Under the pieces are notes generated by a model. It was not told the origin of the DNA. It did not search any database and was given only the letters and a program-made list of their open reading frames with translations. This document shows, one piece after another, positions 23,836-34,310 of a DNA stretch of 64,000 nucleotides (positions within the stretch are counted from its first letter, which is position 1; the number at the start of each line of letters is the position of its first letter). The stretch is from Hymenobacter sp. BT559 (GTDB taxonomy: Bacteria; Bacteroidota; Bacteroidia; Cytophagales; Hymenobacteraceae), in the NCBI RefSeq assembly GCF_017571525.1, contig NZ_JAGETY010000005.1, forward strand, positions 1 through 64,000, in the 5' to 3' direction. The position numbers were made by a program, and so were the translations under genes.

Positions 23836-24216
23836 GTTCGCCTACGGGCTTGCTCCCGCAACGGATTAGGCCTGGCACTTAGCCAGGTCTTTTCCTGTTT
23901 CTAGGAGAATAAGTTACCTTTTGCAACTCAAAGCTTTTGCTTTCGGTTGTCTTACGCTAGCAGTTTTCTTCTTCTATCATTCCGCATGGAGTGAAGCAAA
24001 ATACGAGGACCTTATCACGTTAACAGTCGCAAGAGTTTCGGACTCATTTGACAATCAACGTGGTAAGGTCCTTTGCTGCGCTCAATGCGCCTAGGTTTGT
24101 CTGAAGGCTCTCGCTGTAGGTGCAGATGTGAGAGCAAACTTCCGAATCAAGGTTGATACTAGAGTTAACTCGCGTAACTACAATAGCTTACGTGTACATT
24201 TTTAAAATCTTTCCAA
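23836..24216 (+). other. 381-bp structured gap between rplL and rpoB
   Basis: It holds a 6-bp hairpin CCTGGC/GCCAGG (23871-23876 with 23882-23887) followed by TCTTTT, and a 16-bp arm pair 24006-24021 with 24057-24072 (one G-T wobble) enclosing a small GAGT/ACTC hairpin. No gene and no clear TAnnTTTG promoter was seen. In other bacteria this interval carries an attenuator and an RNase III site, and a similar role is inferred. Confidence 0.55.
24006..24072 (+). other. Long stem-loop upstream of rpoB
   Basis: AGGACCTTATCACGTT pairs with AACGTGGTAAGGTCCT (15 of 16 Watson-Crick, one G-T). The 35-nt loop contains GAGTTTCGGACTC, itself a small hairpin. No long T tract follows, so processing or attenuation control is more likely than simple termination. 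Confidence 0.6.
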
Positions 24217-27200
24217 TTGGCTACACCGCAAGCAACTGAGGCCGCCGAAGTCAAACACCTGACTGGGGCCAGTGAGCGAATCAATTTCGCCAAGATTAAG
24301 AAAGTTATCGAGTACCCGGACTTCCTGGACGTGCAAGTGCAGTCGTTCCAGGAGTTCTTCCAGCTCGAAACGGCCGCCGCTAGCCGTACTAATGAGGGTT
24401 TGTTCAAGGTGTTTGCCGAGAACTTCCCGATTTCGGACTCGCGCGAAAACTTCGTGCTGAACTTTATCGATTACCACGTCGACCCACCCAAGTATACGGT
24501 GGATGAGTGCATCGACCGTGGCTTGACGTACGCAGTGCCGCTGAAAGCGAAGCTTCAGCTCATTTGCAACGACAAGGATAACGAGGACTTCCAAACTATT
24601 GAGCAGGAAGTTTTCTTGGGCAACATTCCGTACATGACGGAAAAGGGCTCTTTCGTTATCAACGGTGCCGAGCGCGTTATCGTATCGCAGCTGCACCGCT
24701 CACCGGGCGTATTCTTTGCCCAGAGCAAGCACACCAACGGTACGAAGCTGTATTCGGCCCGTATTATCCCGTTCAAAGGCTCGTGGATTGAATTCGCCAC
24801 GGACGTGAACAACGTGATGTATGCGTACATCGACCGCAAGAAGAAATTCCCGGTTACGACGCTGTTGCGTGCTATCGGCTACGGTACGGACAAAGACATT
24901 CTGGACTTGTTTGGCCTGAGCGAAGAAGTAAAAGCTGATAAGAAGAGCCTTAAAAAGGCCGTTGGCCGCAAACTAGCCGCCCGTGTGCTTCGCACCTGGA
25001 CGGAAGACTTCGTGGATGAGGATACCGGCGAGGTAGTTTCTATCGACCGGAACGAAGTGCTCTTGGAGCGCGACTCGACTATCAACGAGGAAGACATCGA
25101 CACTATCGTGGAGGCCGGCGCCAAGTCGGTAATTCTGCACAAGGAGAACGTAAACATTGCAGACTTTGCAATCATTTACAACACCTTGCAGAAAGACAAC
25201 TCCAACTCGGAGAAAGAAGCTGTTGAGCAGATTTATCGTCAGCTCCGCAACACGGAAGCTCCCGACGAAGAAACTGCCCGCGACATCATCCAGAAGCTGT
25301 TCTTCTCGGATAAGCGCTACGACCTCGGTGAGGTTGGGCGCTACCGGATTAACAAGAAGCTTCAGATTGGCATGGACCAGCAGTCACGCGTACTGACCAA
25401 TGAGGACATCGTTCTCATCGTGAAGTACCTGATTGGCTTGATTAACTCGAAGGCCATTGTCGATGACATTGACCACTTGAGCAACCGTCGTGTGCGCACG
25501 GTAGGGGAGCAACTCTACGCCCAGTTCGGTGTGGGCCTAGCCCGTATGGCGCGAACCATCAAGGAGCGCATGAACGTGCGCGACAACGAGGACTTCAAGC
25601 CGGTTGACCTGATTAACGCCCGCACGCTTTCGAGCGTGATTAACTCGTTCTTTGGTACCAACCAGCTGTCGCAGTTCATGGACCAAACTAACCCCCTAGC
25701 CGAGGTGACGCACAAGCGCCGCGTATCGGCGCTAGGGCCGGGAGGTCTGTCGCGTGAGCGCGCTGGCTTTGAGGTACGTGACGTACACTACACGCACTAC
25801 GGTCGTCTTTGCACTATCGAAACGCCGGAAGGCCCGAACATCGGTCTGATTTCGTCGCTTTGCGTGCACGCTCGTGTGAACTCAATGGGCTTCATCGAGA
25901 CGCCCTACCGCACGGTAGAAAGCGGCACGGTAGACATGACCGAGAATGTGAAGTTCCTGACTGCTGAAGAAGAAGACACGCACCACATTGCCCAGGCCAA
26001 CTCGTTGCTCAACAACGAAGGCAAGCTGACGCAGGAATTGGTGAAAGGCCGCTTTGAAGGTGACTTCCCGGTTGTTGGTCCGGAAGAGTATTCCTATATG
26101 GACGTTGCTCCGAACCAGATTGTATCGGTAGCTGCTTCGCTGATTCCATTTTTGGAGCATGATGACGCCAACCGTGCGCTCATGGGCTCGAACATGCAGC
26201 GCCAGGCAGTACCCTTGCTGCGCCCACAGGCTCCGATTGTGGGCACGGGTCTGGAAGGCCGTACGGCTATCGACTCGCGTGCACTCATCATTGCGGAAGG
26301 CGAAGGGGTAGTTGACTCGGTAGACGCTAACCGCATCATCATCAAGTACGACTTGTCGGAAGATGACCTATCGGTAAGCTTCGATGCTGAGCGCAAGTCA
26401 TACAGCCTTATCAAGTTCCGTCGTACCAACCAAGATACCTGCCTCAACCTCACGCCGCTGGTGAAAAACGGTGAGCGTGTTACTAAAGGCCAGGTGCTTT
26501 GCGAAGGCTATGGCACTAACCGTGGTGAGCTGGCCTTGGGTCGTAACATGCAGGTGGCGTTCATGCCGTGGCAGGGTTACAACTTCGAGGATGCTATCGT
26601 TATCTCGGAGCGTGTAGTGCGCGACGATATCTTCACCTCAATTCACATTGAGGAGTTTGAGCTGGAAGTACGCGAGACTAAGCGTGGCGAAGAAGAGCTG
26701 ACGTCGGAAATTCCGAACGTGAGCGAAGAAGCTGTGCGTAACCTCGACGACAACGGCATCATCCGCCTTGGCGCTGAGGTTCGCGAAGGCGACATTCTCA
26801 TCGGTAAGATTACGCCTAAGGGCGAAACTGACCCGACTCCGGAAGAGAAACTGCTCCGCGCCATCTTCGGCGACAAAGCTGGCGACGTGAAGGATGCCTC
26901 GCTTAAGGCACCGCCCTCACTCAACGGTGTGGTTATTGGCACCAAGCTGTTCTCGCGTCCTAAAAAGGACAAGAACCTGCGTGCCAAGTCGAAGAAAGAA
27001 GTTGAAGACCTAAAGGAAGGCTACGCCCGCGAACTCCGTGGCGTGAAGGCTATCATGATTGATAAGCTAGTAGCTCTGCTGGAAGGCAAGACTTCGCAAG
27101 GCATCAAGCACCGCTTTGGTGACGAGGTGCTTGCTAAGGGCGTGAAGTTCAACCGGAAGAACATCAGCGAAGCGCTGTTCCCCGATAAGAACGCCTACCG

Positions 27201-28125
27201 TGACGAAAGCAACTACGCTGTTCCGGAAGAAGTAAACCTCTTCAAGGACTTGCAGCTGGACCACTGGACGGCCGACAACCGCGTGAACGAGATGCTACAA
27301 CAGCTCATCAAAAACTACGCGAAGCGTCGCAATACCATCACCGCTCGCTTCAAGCGCGACCGCTTCACGCTGGAGGTTGGTGACGAGCTGCCCGCCGGCA
27401 TTGTGCAGCTAGCCAAGGTATACATCGCCAAGAAGCGCAAGCTGAAGGTGGGTGATAAAATGGCTGGTCGTCACGGTAACAAAGGGGTAGTAGCCCGCAT
27501 CGTACGCGATGAGGATATGCCCTTCCTGCCCGATGGCACGCCGATGGATATCGTGCTTAACCCGCTCGGTGTACCTAGCCGTATGAACATCGGCCAGATT
27601 TACGAAACCGTACTCGGTTGGGCTGGTCTGAAACTGGGTCGTACGTACGCTACGCCGATTTTTGACGGTGCTACCGAAGCTGAGGTTGCCAAGGAACTGA
27701 CGGAAGCAGGCCTGCCCGACTGGGGCCGGGCGTATTTGCACGACGGCCTGACAGGCGATCGCTTCGACCAGCCGGTGACCGTGGGCGTGATTTACATGCT
27801 CAAGCTGGGTCACTTGGTTGACGACAAAATGCACGCTCGCTCTATCGGGCCATACTCGCTCATTACGCAGCAGCCGCTGGGTGGTAAAGCGCAGTTTGGT
27901 GGCCAGCGCTTTGGCGAGATGGAAGTGTGGGCATTGGAGGCCTTCGGTGCTTCCAACGTGCTGCAGGAAATCTTGACGGTGAAGTCGGACGACGTGGTAG
28001 GCCGTGCCAAAGCATACGAAGCCATTGTAAAAGGCGACGTACTGCCCAAGCCGAATATCCCCGAGTCGTTCAACGTGCTTATCCACGAACTGCGTGGCCT
28101 AGCCCTGGAGATTTCGCTCGACTAA
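24217..28125 (+). CDS. rpoB: RNA polymerase beta subunit
   Basis: A 1302-residue subunit. The start is a TTG codon at 24217: an in-frame stop lies 33 nt upstream and no ATG lies between it and the conserved [17 protein letters not shown] start region. Signatures include the rifampicin-region core ([18 protein letters not shown], seen as [15 protein letters not shown] near 488), [11 protein letters not shown] near 535, and the C-terminal [18 protein letters not shown] near 1228. The second largest gene of the core block; 291 bp separate it from rpoC. Confidence 0.97.
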   Translation: MATPQATEAAEVKHLTGASERINFAKIKKVIEYPDFLDVQVQSFQEFFQLETAAASRTNEGLFKVFAENFPISDSRENFVLNFIDYHVDPPKYTVDECIDRGLTYAVPLKAKLQLICNDKDNEDFQTIEQEVFLGNIPYMTEKGSFVINGAERVIVSQLHRSPGVFFAQSKHTNGTKLYSARIIPFKGSWIEFATDVNNVMYAYIDRKKKFPVTTLLRAIGYGTDKDILDLFGLSEEVKADKKSLKKAVGRKLAARVLRTWTEDFVDEDTGEVVSIDRNEVLLERDSTINEEDIDTIVEAGAKSVILHKENVNIADFAIIYNTLQKDNSNSEKEAVEQIYRQLRNTEAPDEETARDIIQKLFFSDKRYDLGEVGRYRINKKLQIGMDQQSRVLTNEDIVLIVKYLIGLINSKAIVDDIDHLSNRRVRTVGEQLYAQFGVGLARMARTIKERMNVRDNEDFKPVDLINARTLSSVINSFFGTNQLSQFMDQTNPLAEVTHKRRVSALGPGGLSRERAGFEVRDVHYTHYGRLCTIETPEGPNIGLISSLCVHARVNSMGFIETPYRTVESGTVDMTENVKFLTAEEEDTHHIAQANSLLNNEGKLTQELVKGRFEGDFPVVGPEEYSYMDVAPNQIVSVAASLIPFLEHDDANRALMGSNMQRQAVPLLRPQAPIVGTGLEGRTAIDSRALIIAEGEGVVDSVDANRIIIKYDLSEDDLSVSFDAERKSYSLIKFRRTNQDTCLNLTPLVKNGERVTKGQVLCEGYGTNRGELALGRNMQVAFMPWQGYNFEDAIVISERVVRDDIFTSIHIEEFELEVRETKRGEEELTSEIPNVSEEAVRNLDDNGIIRLGAEVREGDILIGKITPKGETDPTPEEKLLRAIFGDKAGDVKDASLKAPPSLNGVVIGTKLFSRPKKDKNLRAKSKKEVEDLKEGYARELRGVKAIMIDKLVALLEGKTSQGIKHRFGDEVLAKGVKFNRKNISEALFPDKNAYRDESNYAVPEEVNLFKDLQLDHWTADNRVNEMLQQLIKNYAKRRNTITARFKRDRFTLEVGDELPAGIVQLAKVYIAKKRKLKVGDKMAGRHGNKGVVARIVRDEDMPFLPDGTPMDIVLNPLGVPSRMNIGQIYETVLGWAGLKLGRTYATPIFDGATEAEVAKELTEAGLPDWGRAYLHDGLTGDRFDQPVTVGVIYMLKLGHLVDDKMHARSIGPYSLITQQPLGGKAQFGGQRFGEMEVWALEAFGASNVLQEILTVKSDDVVGRAKAYEAIVKGDVLPKPNIPESFNVLIHELRGLALEISLD

Positions 28126-28133
28126 GCAACATG

Positions 28134-28165
28134 CCGGGGTTGGCTGCACCTGTAGCTGACCCCGG
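28134..28165 (+). other. Hairpin after rpoB
   Basis: CCGGGGT (28134-28140) pairs with ACCCCGG (28159-28165). It starts 8 nt after the rpoB stop and may protect the upstream RNA or mark a processing site. No T tract follows directly. Confidence 0.5.
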
Positions 28166-28356
28166 TAAAGGCTTGCTAGGGCACCTTTTTAATAGTAAAA
28201 GTTAAAAAGCAACTGATACGAAACAGCTATCCCGAGACAGGTCAGGGTAGTAAAAGGAATCGGACGCTTAGAATATAGAGTGAGTACTAAGGCCTGACGG
28301 AAATCTACTGCGCGGCGTACCTGTCCGACCCGCAGAGCACTTTTCGTAGCGTCGAA

Positions 28357-28408
28357 CTGTTAGAACAGACTCTAACAGCTAAAAGCCAAACAGCTAACAG
28401 CTAATAAA
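28357..28408 (+). other. Hairpin and AACAGCTA repeats before rpoC
   Basis: CTGTTAGA (28357-28364) pairs with TCTAACAG (28371-28378). It is followed by three near-direct copies of AACAGCTA up to the rpoC start at 28417. It lies in the 291-bp gap that otherwise shows no gene. Confidence 0.5.
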
Positions 28409-28416
28409 TCAACCTA

Positions 28417-31400
28417 ATGGCTTTCGCAAAAAACAAGAAGTTAGTACAGGACTTCTCGAAAGTTACCATCTCGCTAGCCTCGCCCGAAGCAATTCTGGAG
28501 CGTAGCACCGGCGAAGTGGTAAAACCCGAAACGATTAACTACCGCACGTACAAGCCCGAGATGGGTGGCTTGTTCTGCGAGCGGATTTTCGGGCCGGTGA
28601 AGGACTGGGAGTGCCATTGCGGCAAATACAAGCGCATCCGCTACAAGGGCATCATCTGCGACCGTTGCGGCGTGGAGGTGACTGAGAAGAAGGTGCGTCG
28701 TGAGCGCATGGGCCACATCGAGCTGGTGGTGCCCGTAGCCCACATCTGGTACTTCAAGAGCCTGCCGAACAAAATCGGCTACCTGTTAGGCCTGCCTACC
28801 AAGAAGCTCGACCAGATTATCTACTACGAGCGCTATGTAGTAGTGCAGCCCGGCGTGCAAGCCGAAGAAGGTGTGCAGCAGCTCGACTTCCTCACGGAGG
28901 ATGAGTACCTGGACATCATCGATAAGCTACCCCGCGAGAACCAGATGCTGCCCAACGAGGACCCGCAGAAGTTCATCGCCAAGATGGGTGCCGACGCGCT
29001 GCAAATGCTGCTCGAACGCATCAACCTCGACGAGCTGAGCTACTCGCTTCGCGATTCGGCTGCGCACGAGACTTCGCAGCAGCGTAAGGCTGAGGCCCTG
29101 AAGCGTCTGCGTGTAGTAGAAGCTTTCCGTGACGCCGCTACCCGCGTGGAAAACAAGCCCGAGTGGATGGTAATCCGCATGGTGCCGGTTATTCCGCCGG
29201 AGCTGCGCCCACTCGTTCCGCTGGATGGTGGCCGTTTTGCTACCTCCGACTTGAACGACCTGTACCGTCGCGTTATTATCCGCAACAACCGCCTCAAGCG
29301 CCTGATTGAAATTAAGGCTCCCGAGGTGATTCTGCGTAACGAGAAGCGCATGCTGCAAGAGGCTGTCGACTCGCTCTTCGATAACTCGCGTAAGGTGAAC
29401 GCCGTGCGCGCCGAAGGCAACCGCGCGCTGAAGTCGCTGTCCGATATGCTGAAAGGCAAGCAGGGCCGCTTCCGTCAGAACCTGCTCGGTAAGCGTGTTG
29501 ACTACTCGGGTCGTTCGGTAATCGTCGTTGGTCCTGAGCTGAAACTGCACGAGTGTGGTCTGCCCAAGAACATGGCGGCCGAGCTGTTCAAGCCGTTCAT
29601 CATCCGTAAGCTCATCGAGCGCGGTATCGTGAAGACGGTGAAGTCGGCTAAGAAAATCGTGGACCGCAAGGACGCCGTAGTATGGGACATCCTGGAGAAT
29701 GTACTGAAGGGCCACCCCGTGCTCCTCAACCGTGCTCCTACGCTGCACCGTCTGGGTATCCAGGCATTCCAGCCGCGCCTCATCGAGGGCAAGGCTATCC
29801 AGCTGCACCCACTCGTTTGTACGGCCTTCAACGCTGACTTTGACGGTGACCAGATGGCTGTGCACGTGCCGCTAGGCCCTGCTGCTATCCTGGAAGCCTC
29901 GATGCTCATGCTGGCGTCGCACAATATCCTGAACCCTGCCAACGGCGCGCCCATCGCGGTACCGTCGCAGGACATGGTTCTGGGTCTGTACTACGTAACG
30001 AAGGGCAAGCGCTCGACGGAAGATGAGAAGATTCAGGGCGAAGGCCGTATCTTCTACTCAGACGAAGAAGTAGTTATCGCCCTGAACGAAGGCCAGCTGT
30101 CGAAGCATGCATACATCAAGGTGAAAACTATGGTGCGTGATGCCAACGATGACCTGGTGCCGAAAATCATTGAAACTGTAGCCGGCCGCGTGCTCTTCAA
30201 CCAGCTCGTGCCCAAGGAAGTAGGTTTCGTAGATGAACTGCTGACTAAGAAAAAGCTGCAGCAAATCATCTCGATGGTGTTCAAGCGCACGGGCATGGCC
30301 CGTACCGCTCAGTTCCTGGACGACATCAAGACGCTAGGTTTCCAGTCGGCTTATAAAGGCGGCTTGAGCATGGGTCTGGGTGATATCCAGATTCCGAAGG
30401 AGAAAGACATTCTCATCAAGCAGGCGCAAGCCGATGTAGCTGCCGTAACGCAGAACTACCAGATGGGTCTGATTACGAACAACGAACGTTACAACCAGGT
30501 AATCGACGTTTGGACGCGCATCAACTCGCAGATTACGGAGACGCTGATGGGTCGCCTCGAGAAGGAGAACCAAGGCTTCAACTCTATCTACATGATGATG
30601 CACTCGGGCGCCCGTGGTTCGCGCGAGCAGATTCGTCAGCTCGGCGGTATGCGTGGTCTGATGGCCAAGCCCCAGAAGTCGCTCCAAGGTTCGGTAGGTG
30701 AGATTATCGAGAACCCGATTCTGTCGAACTTCAAAGAAGGCCTCGACGTGATCGAGTACTTTATCTCGACGCACGGTGCTCGTAAGGGCCTAGCCGACAC
30801 GGCTATGAAGACGGCTGACGCCGGCTACCTGACCCGTCGTCTGGTTGACGTATCGCAGGACGTTATCGTAAACGAGCCGGATTGCGGCACGCTGCGCGGT
30901 ACCGAAACCTTCGCGTTGAAAGACAACGAGGACATCGTGGAGCCGCTGTCTGAGCGTATCCTCGGCCGTACGGCTGTGCACGATATCATCGACCCGCTGA
31001 CCGACGAGCTGATTCTGGCCGCTGGTGAGCAAATCACGGAGGAAACCACCCGCCGCATCGACGCTACGGCTATCGAGTCGGTTGAAATCCGCTCGGTACT
31101 GACTTGCGAAAGCAAGCGCGGTATCTGTGCTAAGTGCTACGGCCGTAACCTGGCCACTGGCCGCATGGTGCAGAAGGGCGAAGCAGTAGGTGTTATCGCC
31201 GCACAGTCGATTGGTGAGCCTGGCACGCAGCTGACGCTCCGTACCTTCCACGTAGGTGGTACGGCTTCGAACATTGCTGTAGAAGCTAACATCCGCGCCA
31301 AGTTCAGCGGTGTGATTGAGTTTGAAGATATCCGTACCGTAGCTGGGGTCAACGCCGAAGGCGGGGCTACCAACGTGGTAATGGGTCGCTCGGGCGAAAT

Positions 31401-32772
31401 CCGCATCGTGGAAAAAGGCACTGGTAAAGTGTTCATTTCGAATCACGTTCCCTACGGTTCGTTTATCCTCGTGAAGGAAGGCGATACGGTAGAGAAAGGC
31501 CAGGAGCTCGTTAACTGGGACCCCTACAACGCCGTTATTTTGGCCGAGTTTGATGGTACCGTACAGTACGATGCCCTGACCGAAGGCATTACGTATCGTG
31601 AAGAGACCGACGAACAGACGGGCTTCCGCGAGAAAGTAATCGTTGAATCGAAGGACAAAGCGCAAAACCCGTCGGTAATCCTACTTCCGGCAAAAGGCGC
31701 TGACGCCGATGCTAATAAGTCGTACAGCATGCCGGTAGGAGCTCACTTGAATGTCGAGAACGGCACGAAGGTGAAAGCCGGCCACATCCTGGCGAAGATT
31801 CCGCGTGCCGTGGGCAAGACCCGCGACATTACGGGTGGTCTGCCCCGCGTAGTTGAACTGTTTGAAGCTCGTAACCCGTCGAACCCGGCCGTTGTATCGG
31901 AAATCGATGGTGTTGTGACCTACGGTTCGGTGAAGCGTGGTAACCGCGAAATCTTCGTAGAGTCGAAAGACGGCGTGAAGCGGAAGTACATGGTGCCGCT
32001 GTCGAAGTTTATCCTCGTGCAGGACAACGACTTCGTACGGGCCGGTGCGCCGCTCTCCGATGGTGCTATCACTCCGAACGACATCCTGAACATTCAGGGT
32101 CCGGGCGCAGTGCAGGAATACCTCGTGAACGAGATTCAGGAAGTATACCGCTTGCAGGGTGTGAAAATCAACGACAAGCACATTGAAGTTATCGTCCGCC
32201 AGATGATGCAGAAAGTGCTCGTAATGGACGCCGGCGACACCAGCTTCCTCGAGAACCAACTCGTTGATAAGGTATCGCTGATGGAAGAGAACGACATCGT
32301 AATCGACATGAAAGTCGTGACCGATTCCGGCGACTCGACCGAGCTGCGTCCGGGTCAGATTATCTCTTCCCGCAAGCTGCGCGACGAAAACTCGTCGCTC
32401 CGCCGCCGCGACCTTAAGCTCGCCGAAGTGCGCGACGCCCAGCCGGCCGTATCGCGGCCCACGCTGCAAGGCATCACGCAGGCTTCGCTCGGCACGGCTT
32501 CGTTTATCTCGGCTGCTTCCTTCCAGGAAACGACCAAGGTGCTCAGCGAGGCTGCTATCCGTGGCAAAGCCGACGAACTGCTTGGCCTGAAGGAGAACGT
32601 GATTGTCGGCCACCTCATCCCGGCTGGTACTGGCTTGCGCGAGTACCAGGGCATCGAGGTATCTTCGAAAGAAGAGCAGGCTACCAAGCTCGCTACCCAG
32701 GCTGCCGAGCAAACAGCGACGCCCACCAAGCGTCCTTCGCGCGCCAAGCGTGAGACGACGGTGCAGGAATAA
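28417..32772 (+). CDS. rpoC: RNA polymerase beta' subunit
   Basis: A 1451-residue subunit carrying the catalytic NADFDGD loop at 472-478, whose three Asp hold Mg2+. The N-terminal zinc site CHCGKYKRI...CDRCGVE is near 68-90, and the second zinc site [14 protein letters not shown] is near 895-910. The C-terminus is basic and Thr/Ala-rich (ending RETTVQE). The length is in the Bacteroidota range. It ends on a strong terminator. Confidence 0.99.
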   Translation: MAFAKNKKLVQDFSKVTISLASPEAILERSTGEVVKPETINYRTYKPEMGGLFCERIFGPVKDWECHCGKYKRIRYKGIICDRCGVEVTEKKVRRERMGHIELVVPVAHIWYFKSLPNKIGYLLGLPTKKLDQIIYYERYVVVQPGVQAEEGVQQLDFLTEDEYLDIIDKLPRENQMLPNEDPQKFIAKMGADALQMLLERINLDELSYSLRDSAAHETSQQRKAEALKRLRVVEAFRDAATRVENKPEWMVIRMVPVIPPELRPLVPLDGGRFATSDLNDLYRRVIIRNNRLKRLIEIKAPEVILRNEKRMLQEAVDSLFDNSRKVNAVRAEGNRALKSLSDMLKGKQGRFRQNLLGKRVDYSGRSVIVVGPELKLHECGLPKNMAAELFKPFIIRKLIERGIVKTVKSAKKIVDRKDAVVWDILENVLKGHPVLLNRAPTLHRLGIQAFQPRLIEGKAIQLHPLVCTAFNADFDGDQMAVHVPLGPAAILEASMLMLASHNILNPANGAPIAVPSQDMVLGLYYVTKGKRSTEDEKIQGEGRIFYSDEEVVIALNEGQLSKHAYIKVKTMVRDANDDLVPKIIETVAGRVLFNQLVPKEVGFVDELLTKKKLQQIISMVFKRTGMARTAQFLDDIKTLGFQSAYKGGLSMGLGDIQIPKEKDILIKQAQADVAAVTQNYQMGLITNNERYNQVIDVWTRINSQITETLMGRLEKENQGFNSIYMMMHSGARGSREQIRQLGGMRGLMAKPQKSLQGSVGEIIENPILSNFKEGLDVIEYFISTHGARKGLADTAMKTADAGYLTRRLVDVSQDVIVNEPDCGTLRGTETFALKDNEDIVEPLSERILGRTAVHDIIDPLTDELILAAGEQITEETTRRIDATAIESVEIRSVLTCESKRGICAKCYGRNLATGRMVQKGEAVGVIAAQSIGEPGTQLTLRTFHVGGTASNIAVEANIRAKFSGVIEFEDIRTVAGVNAEGGATNVVMGRSGEIRIVEKGTGKVFISNHVPYGSFILVKEGDTVEKGQELVNWDPYNAVILAEFDGTVQYDALTEGITYREETDEQTGFREKVIVESKDKAQNPSVILLPAKGADADANKSYSMPVGAHLNVENGTKVKAGHILAKIPRAVGKTRDITGGLPRVVELFEARNPSNPAVVSEIDGVVTYGSVKRGNREIFVESKDGVKRKYMVPLSKFILVQDNDFVRAGAPLSDGAITPNDILNIQGPGAVQEYLVNEIQEVYRLQGVKINDKHIEVIVRQMMQKVLVMDAGDTSFLENQLVDKVSLMEENDIVIDMKVVTDSGDSTELRPGQIISSRKLRDENSSLRRRDLKLAEVRDAQPAVSRPTLQGITQASLGTASFISAASFQETTKVLSEAAIRGKADELLGLKENVIVGHLIPAGTGLREYQGIEVSSKEEQATKLATQAAEQTATPTKRPSRAKRETTVQE

Positions 32773-32795
32773 CGATTGACGTAGGTTTGTAAAAG

Positions 32796-32831
32796 AAACC
32801 CCCGGTTGGCGCAGGCTAGCCGGGGGTTTTT
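32796..32831 (+). terminator. Terminator after rpoC
   Basis: AAACCCCCGG (32796-32805) pairs with CCGGGGGTTT (32820-32829), then T residues. A 14-nt loop separates the arms. It closes the transcription/translation core block. Confidence 0.95.
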
Positions 32832-32857
32832 GCGTTGAATGTGCCTGGGTAGGCGTG

Positions 32858-32876
32858 CCCAATACCAATTATTGGG
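32858..32876. promoter_or_regulatory. Palindrome CCCAATA-N5-TATTGGG before the LacI gene
   Basis: A perfect 7-bp inverted repeat, about 90 nt upstream of the lacI-type gene and after the rpoC terminator. It is an operator candidate for autoregulation, though no CG centre of the classical LacI operator type is present. Confidence 0.4.
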
Positions 32877-32966
32877 GCTGGCAGGGCTAATATTGACTGT
32901 TGGTGGATGCGGCCCTTGTAGCACACAGCTTGTCAGGCAGCACTGCATTCCATCAGCGTAATTAAG

Positions 32967-33992
32967 TTGAAAAAGCGAACTCTTATCCACGACATTGCCA
33001 AGCACTTAGAGGTATCTATTGCGACTGTTTCCCTGGTGCTGAATGGCAAGGCCAAGGAACACCGCATCAGCGACGCCCTGGCCACGCGCGTGCTGAAGTA
33101 CGTGGAAGAAGTAGGTTACAAGCCCAACCAGCTAGCGAAAAGCCTGCGCACGGGTAAAACGCACGTTATCGGCTTATTGGTTGAGGATATAGCTAACCCG
33201 TTTTTTGCTACGGTGGCCGGGCTCATTGAGCGGCACGCGCTGGCGCGGGGCTACCACATTCTGTATTGCAGCACCGAAAACGACACCGCCAAGGCTAAGG
33301 ACCTGATTGCCATGCTGCAAGACCGGCATATTGATGGCTATATCATTGCGCCGCCGGCCGGAGTGGAAAAGGAAATAGAGGCATTACTGAGAAATGGTAT
33401 TCCGACCGTGCTTTTTGACCGCTACCTGCCTAGCGTACCCACCGATTATATTGTGGTAGACGGCGAAGCCGGTGCCTACGAGGCCGCCTGCCATTTGCTC
33501 GACCAGGGCCTGAAGCACGTGGCATTTCTCACCACCGAGTCGGACCAGACGCAGATGGCCGCCCGCCTCGGGGGCTACGCGCGCGCCATGCAGGCGCATG
33601 GGCAGCCACTCACGGTGCAGCGCATTCCGCTAGCCTTCGAGGGCGACAAAGAGCATAGCGTGGTGGCCATCGGCCAGTTTTTAGAAGACAATCCGACGTG
33701 CGAGGCCATTATTTTTGCGAATAACTCCTTGACTGTCTATGGCCTGGAGGCAATAGCGCGGTTGAAGCGGCGCATTCCGCAGGATGTGGCTGTCATTTCC
33801 TTCGATGACAATGACTTGTTTCGGCTGCACTCGCCGCCCATTACGGCGGTAGCACAGCCCGTGGAAGCGCTGGCCGAAACTCTGATAAACGTGCTACTAG
33901 ACGGGCTGGATACTACCCGCCTCACCCCGCCCGACCGGCAGCAGATAGTACTACCGCTCTCACTGGTGGTGCGCGGCTCTTCGGTGCGCTAG
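32967..33992 (+). CDS. LacI family transcriptional regulator
   Basis: A 341-residue protein with an N-terminal LacI HTH (TLIHDIAKHLEVSIATVSLVLNGK, seen as IAKHLEVSIATVSLVLNG), a hinge helix (GYKPNQLAKSLRTGKT, about 50-65) and a periplasmic-binding-protein-like sensor domain (VIGLLVEDIANPFFATV onward). The start codon is TTG at 32967. It opens the glycan locus and probably senses a released sugar; the ligand cannot be told. Plausible targets are the GH29 gene promoter 100 bp downstream and the operon behind it. Confidence 0.93.
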   Translation: MKKRTLIHDIAKHLEVSIATVSLVLNGKAKEHRISDALATRVLKYVEEVGYKPNQLAKSLRTGKTHVIGLLVEDIANPFFATVAGLIERHALARGYHILYCSTENDTAKAKDLIAMLQDRHIDGYIIAPPAGVEKEIEALLRNGIPTVLFDRYLPSVPTDYIVVDGEAGAYEAACHLLDQGLKHVAFLTTESDQTQMAARLGGYARAMQAHGQPLTVQRIPLAFEGDKEHSVVAIGQFLEDNPTCEAIIFANNSLTVYGLEAIARLKRRIPQDVAVISFDDNDLFRLHSPPITAVAQPVEALAETLINVLLDGLDTTRLTPPDRQQIVLPLSLVVRGSSVR

Positions 33993-34310
33993 GTCGCTAG
34001 TTTGCATTAGCAGCTGAAAGATAGGTGCCAGGGCACAGCAGTGATTTTCCGGTAAATGCCGGGAATTCAGATTGGCTTTTCGACCAGCTCAGTACCTTTG
34101 GCGGATGCTATTTCCGTATCAGAGCTAAAAATTAGCCCTAGCAGGCGGCGGCTAGTCAGCTACTTGGCTATCCCTCATACCTGGGCTTGCCTGCGGCGGA
34201 ACCCTTGCTGACAGCTGCTGGCCGGCGTACGCGCCCAATAGCTGAGCACGCCTGATAAGCTACCGGGGAGGCTAAATGCACGATGTATTCACCCAACCTT
34301 TCAATATCTA
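33993..34310 (+). other. 318-bp regulatory gap before the fucosidase genes
   Basis: It holds a full promoter (34072-34100) and small inverted repeats, for example GCTAA-AAA-TTAGC at 34124-34136. A leader of about 200 nt would precede the fucosidase ATG. No gene was seen. Confidence 0.5.
34072..34100 (+). promoter_or_regulatory. Promoter for the GH29-GH29-GH3-BNR genes
   Basis: TTG at 34072-34074, an 18-bp spacer and TACCTTTG at 34093-34100. Both elements match the Bacteroidota promoter. It would give a long leader before the ATG at 34311. Confidence 0.78.

Noticed and set aside
28377-28408. AACAGCTA repeats read as a CRISPR-like array
   Set aside because: The copies are short, nearly contiguous and without spacers of fixed size, so they are a simple direct repeat in a leader.
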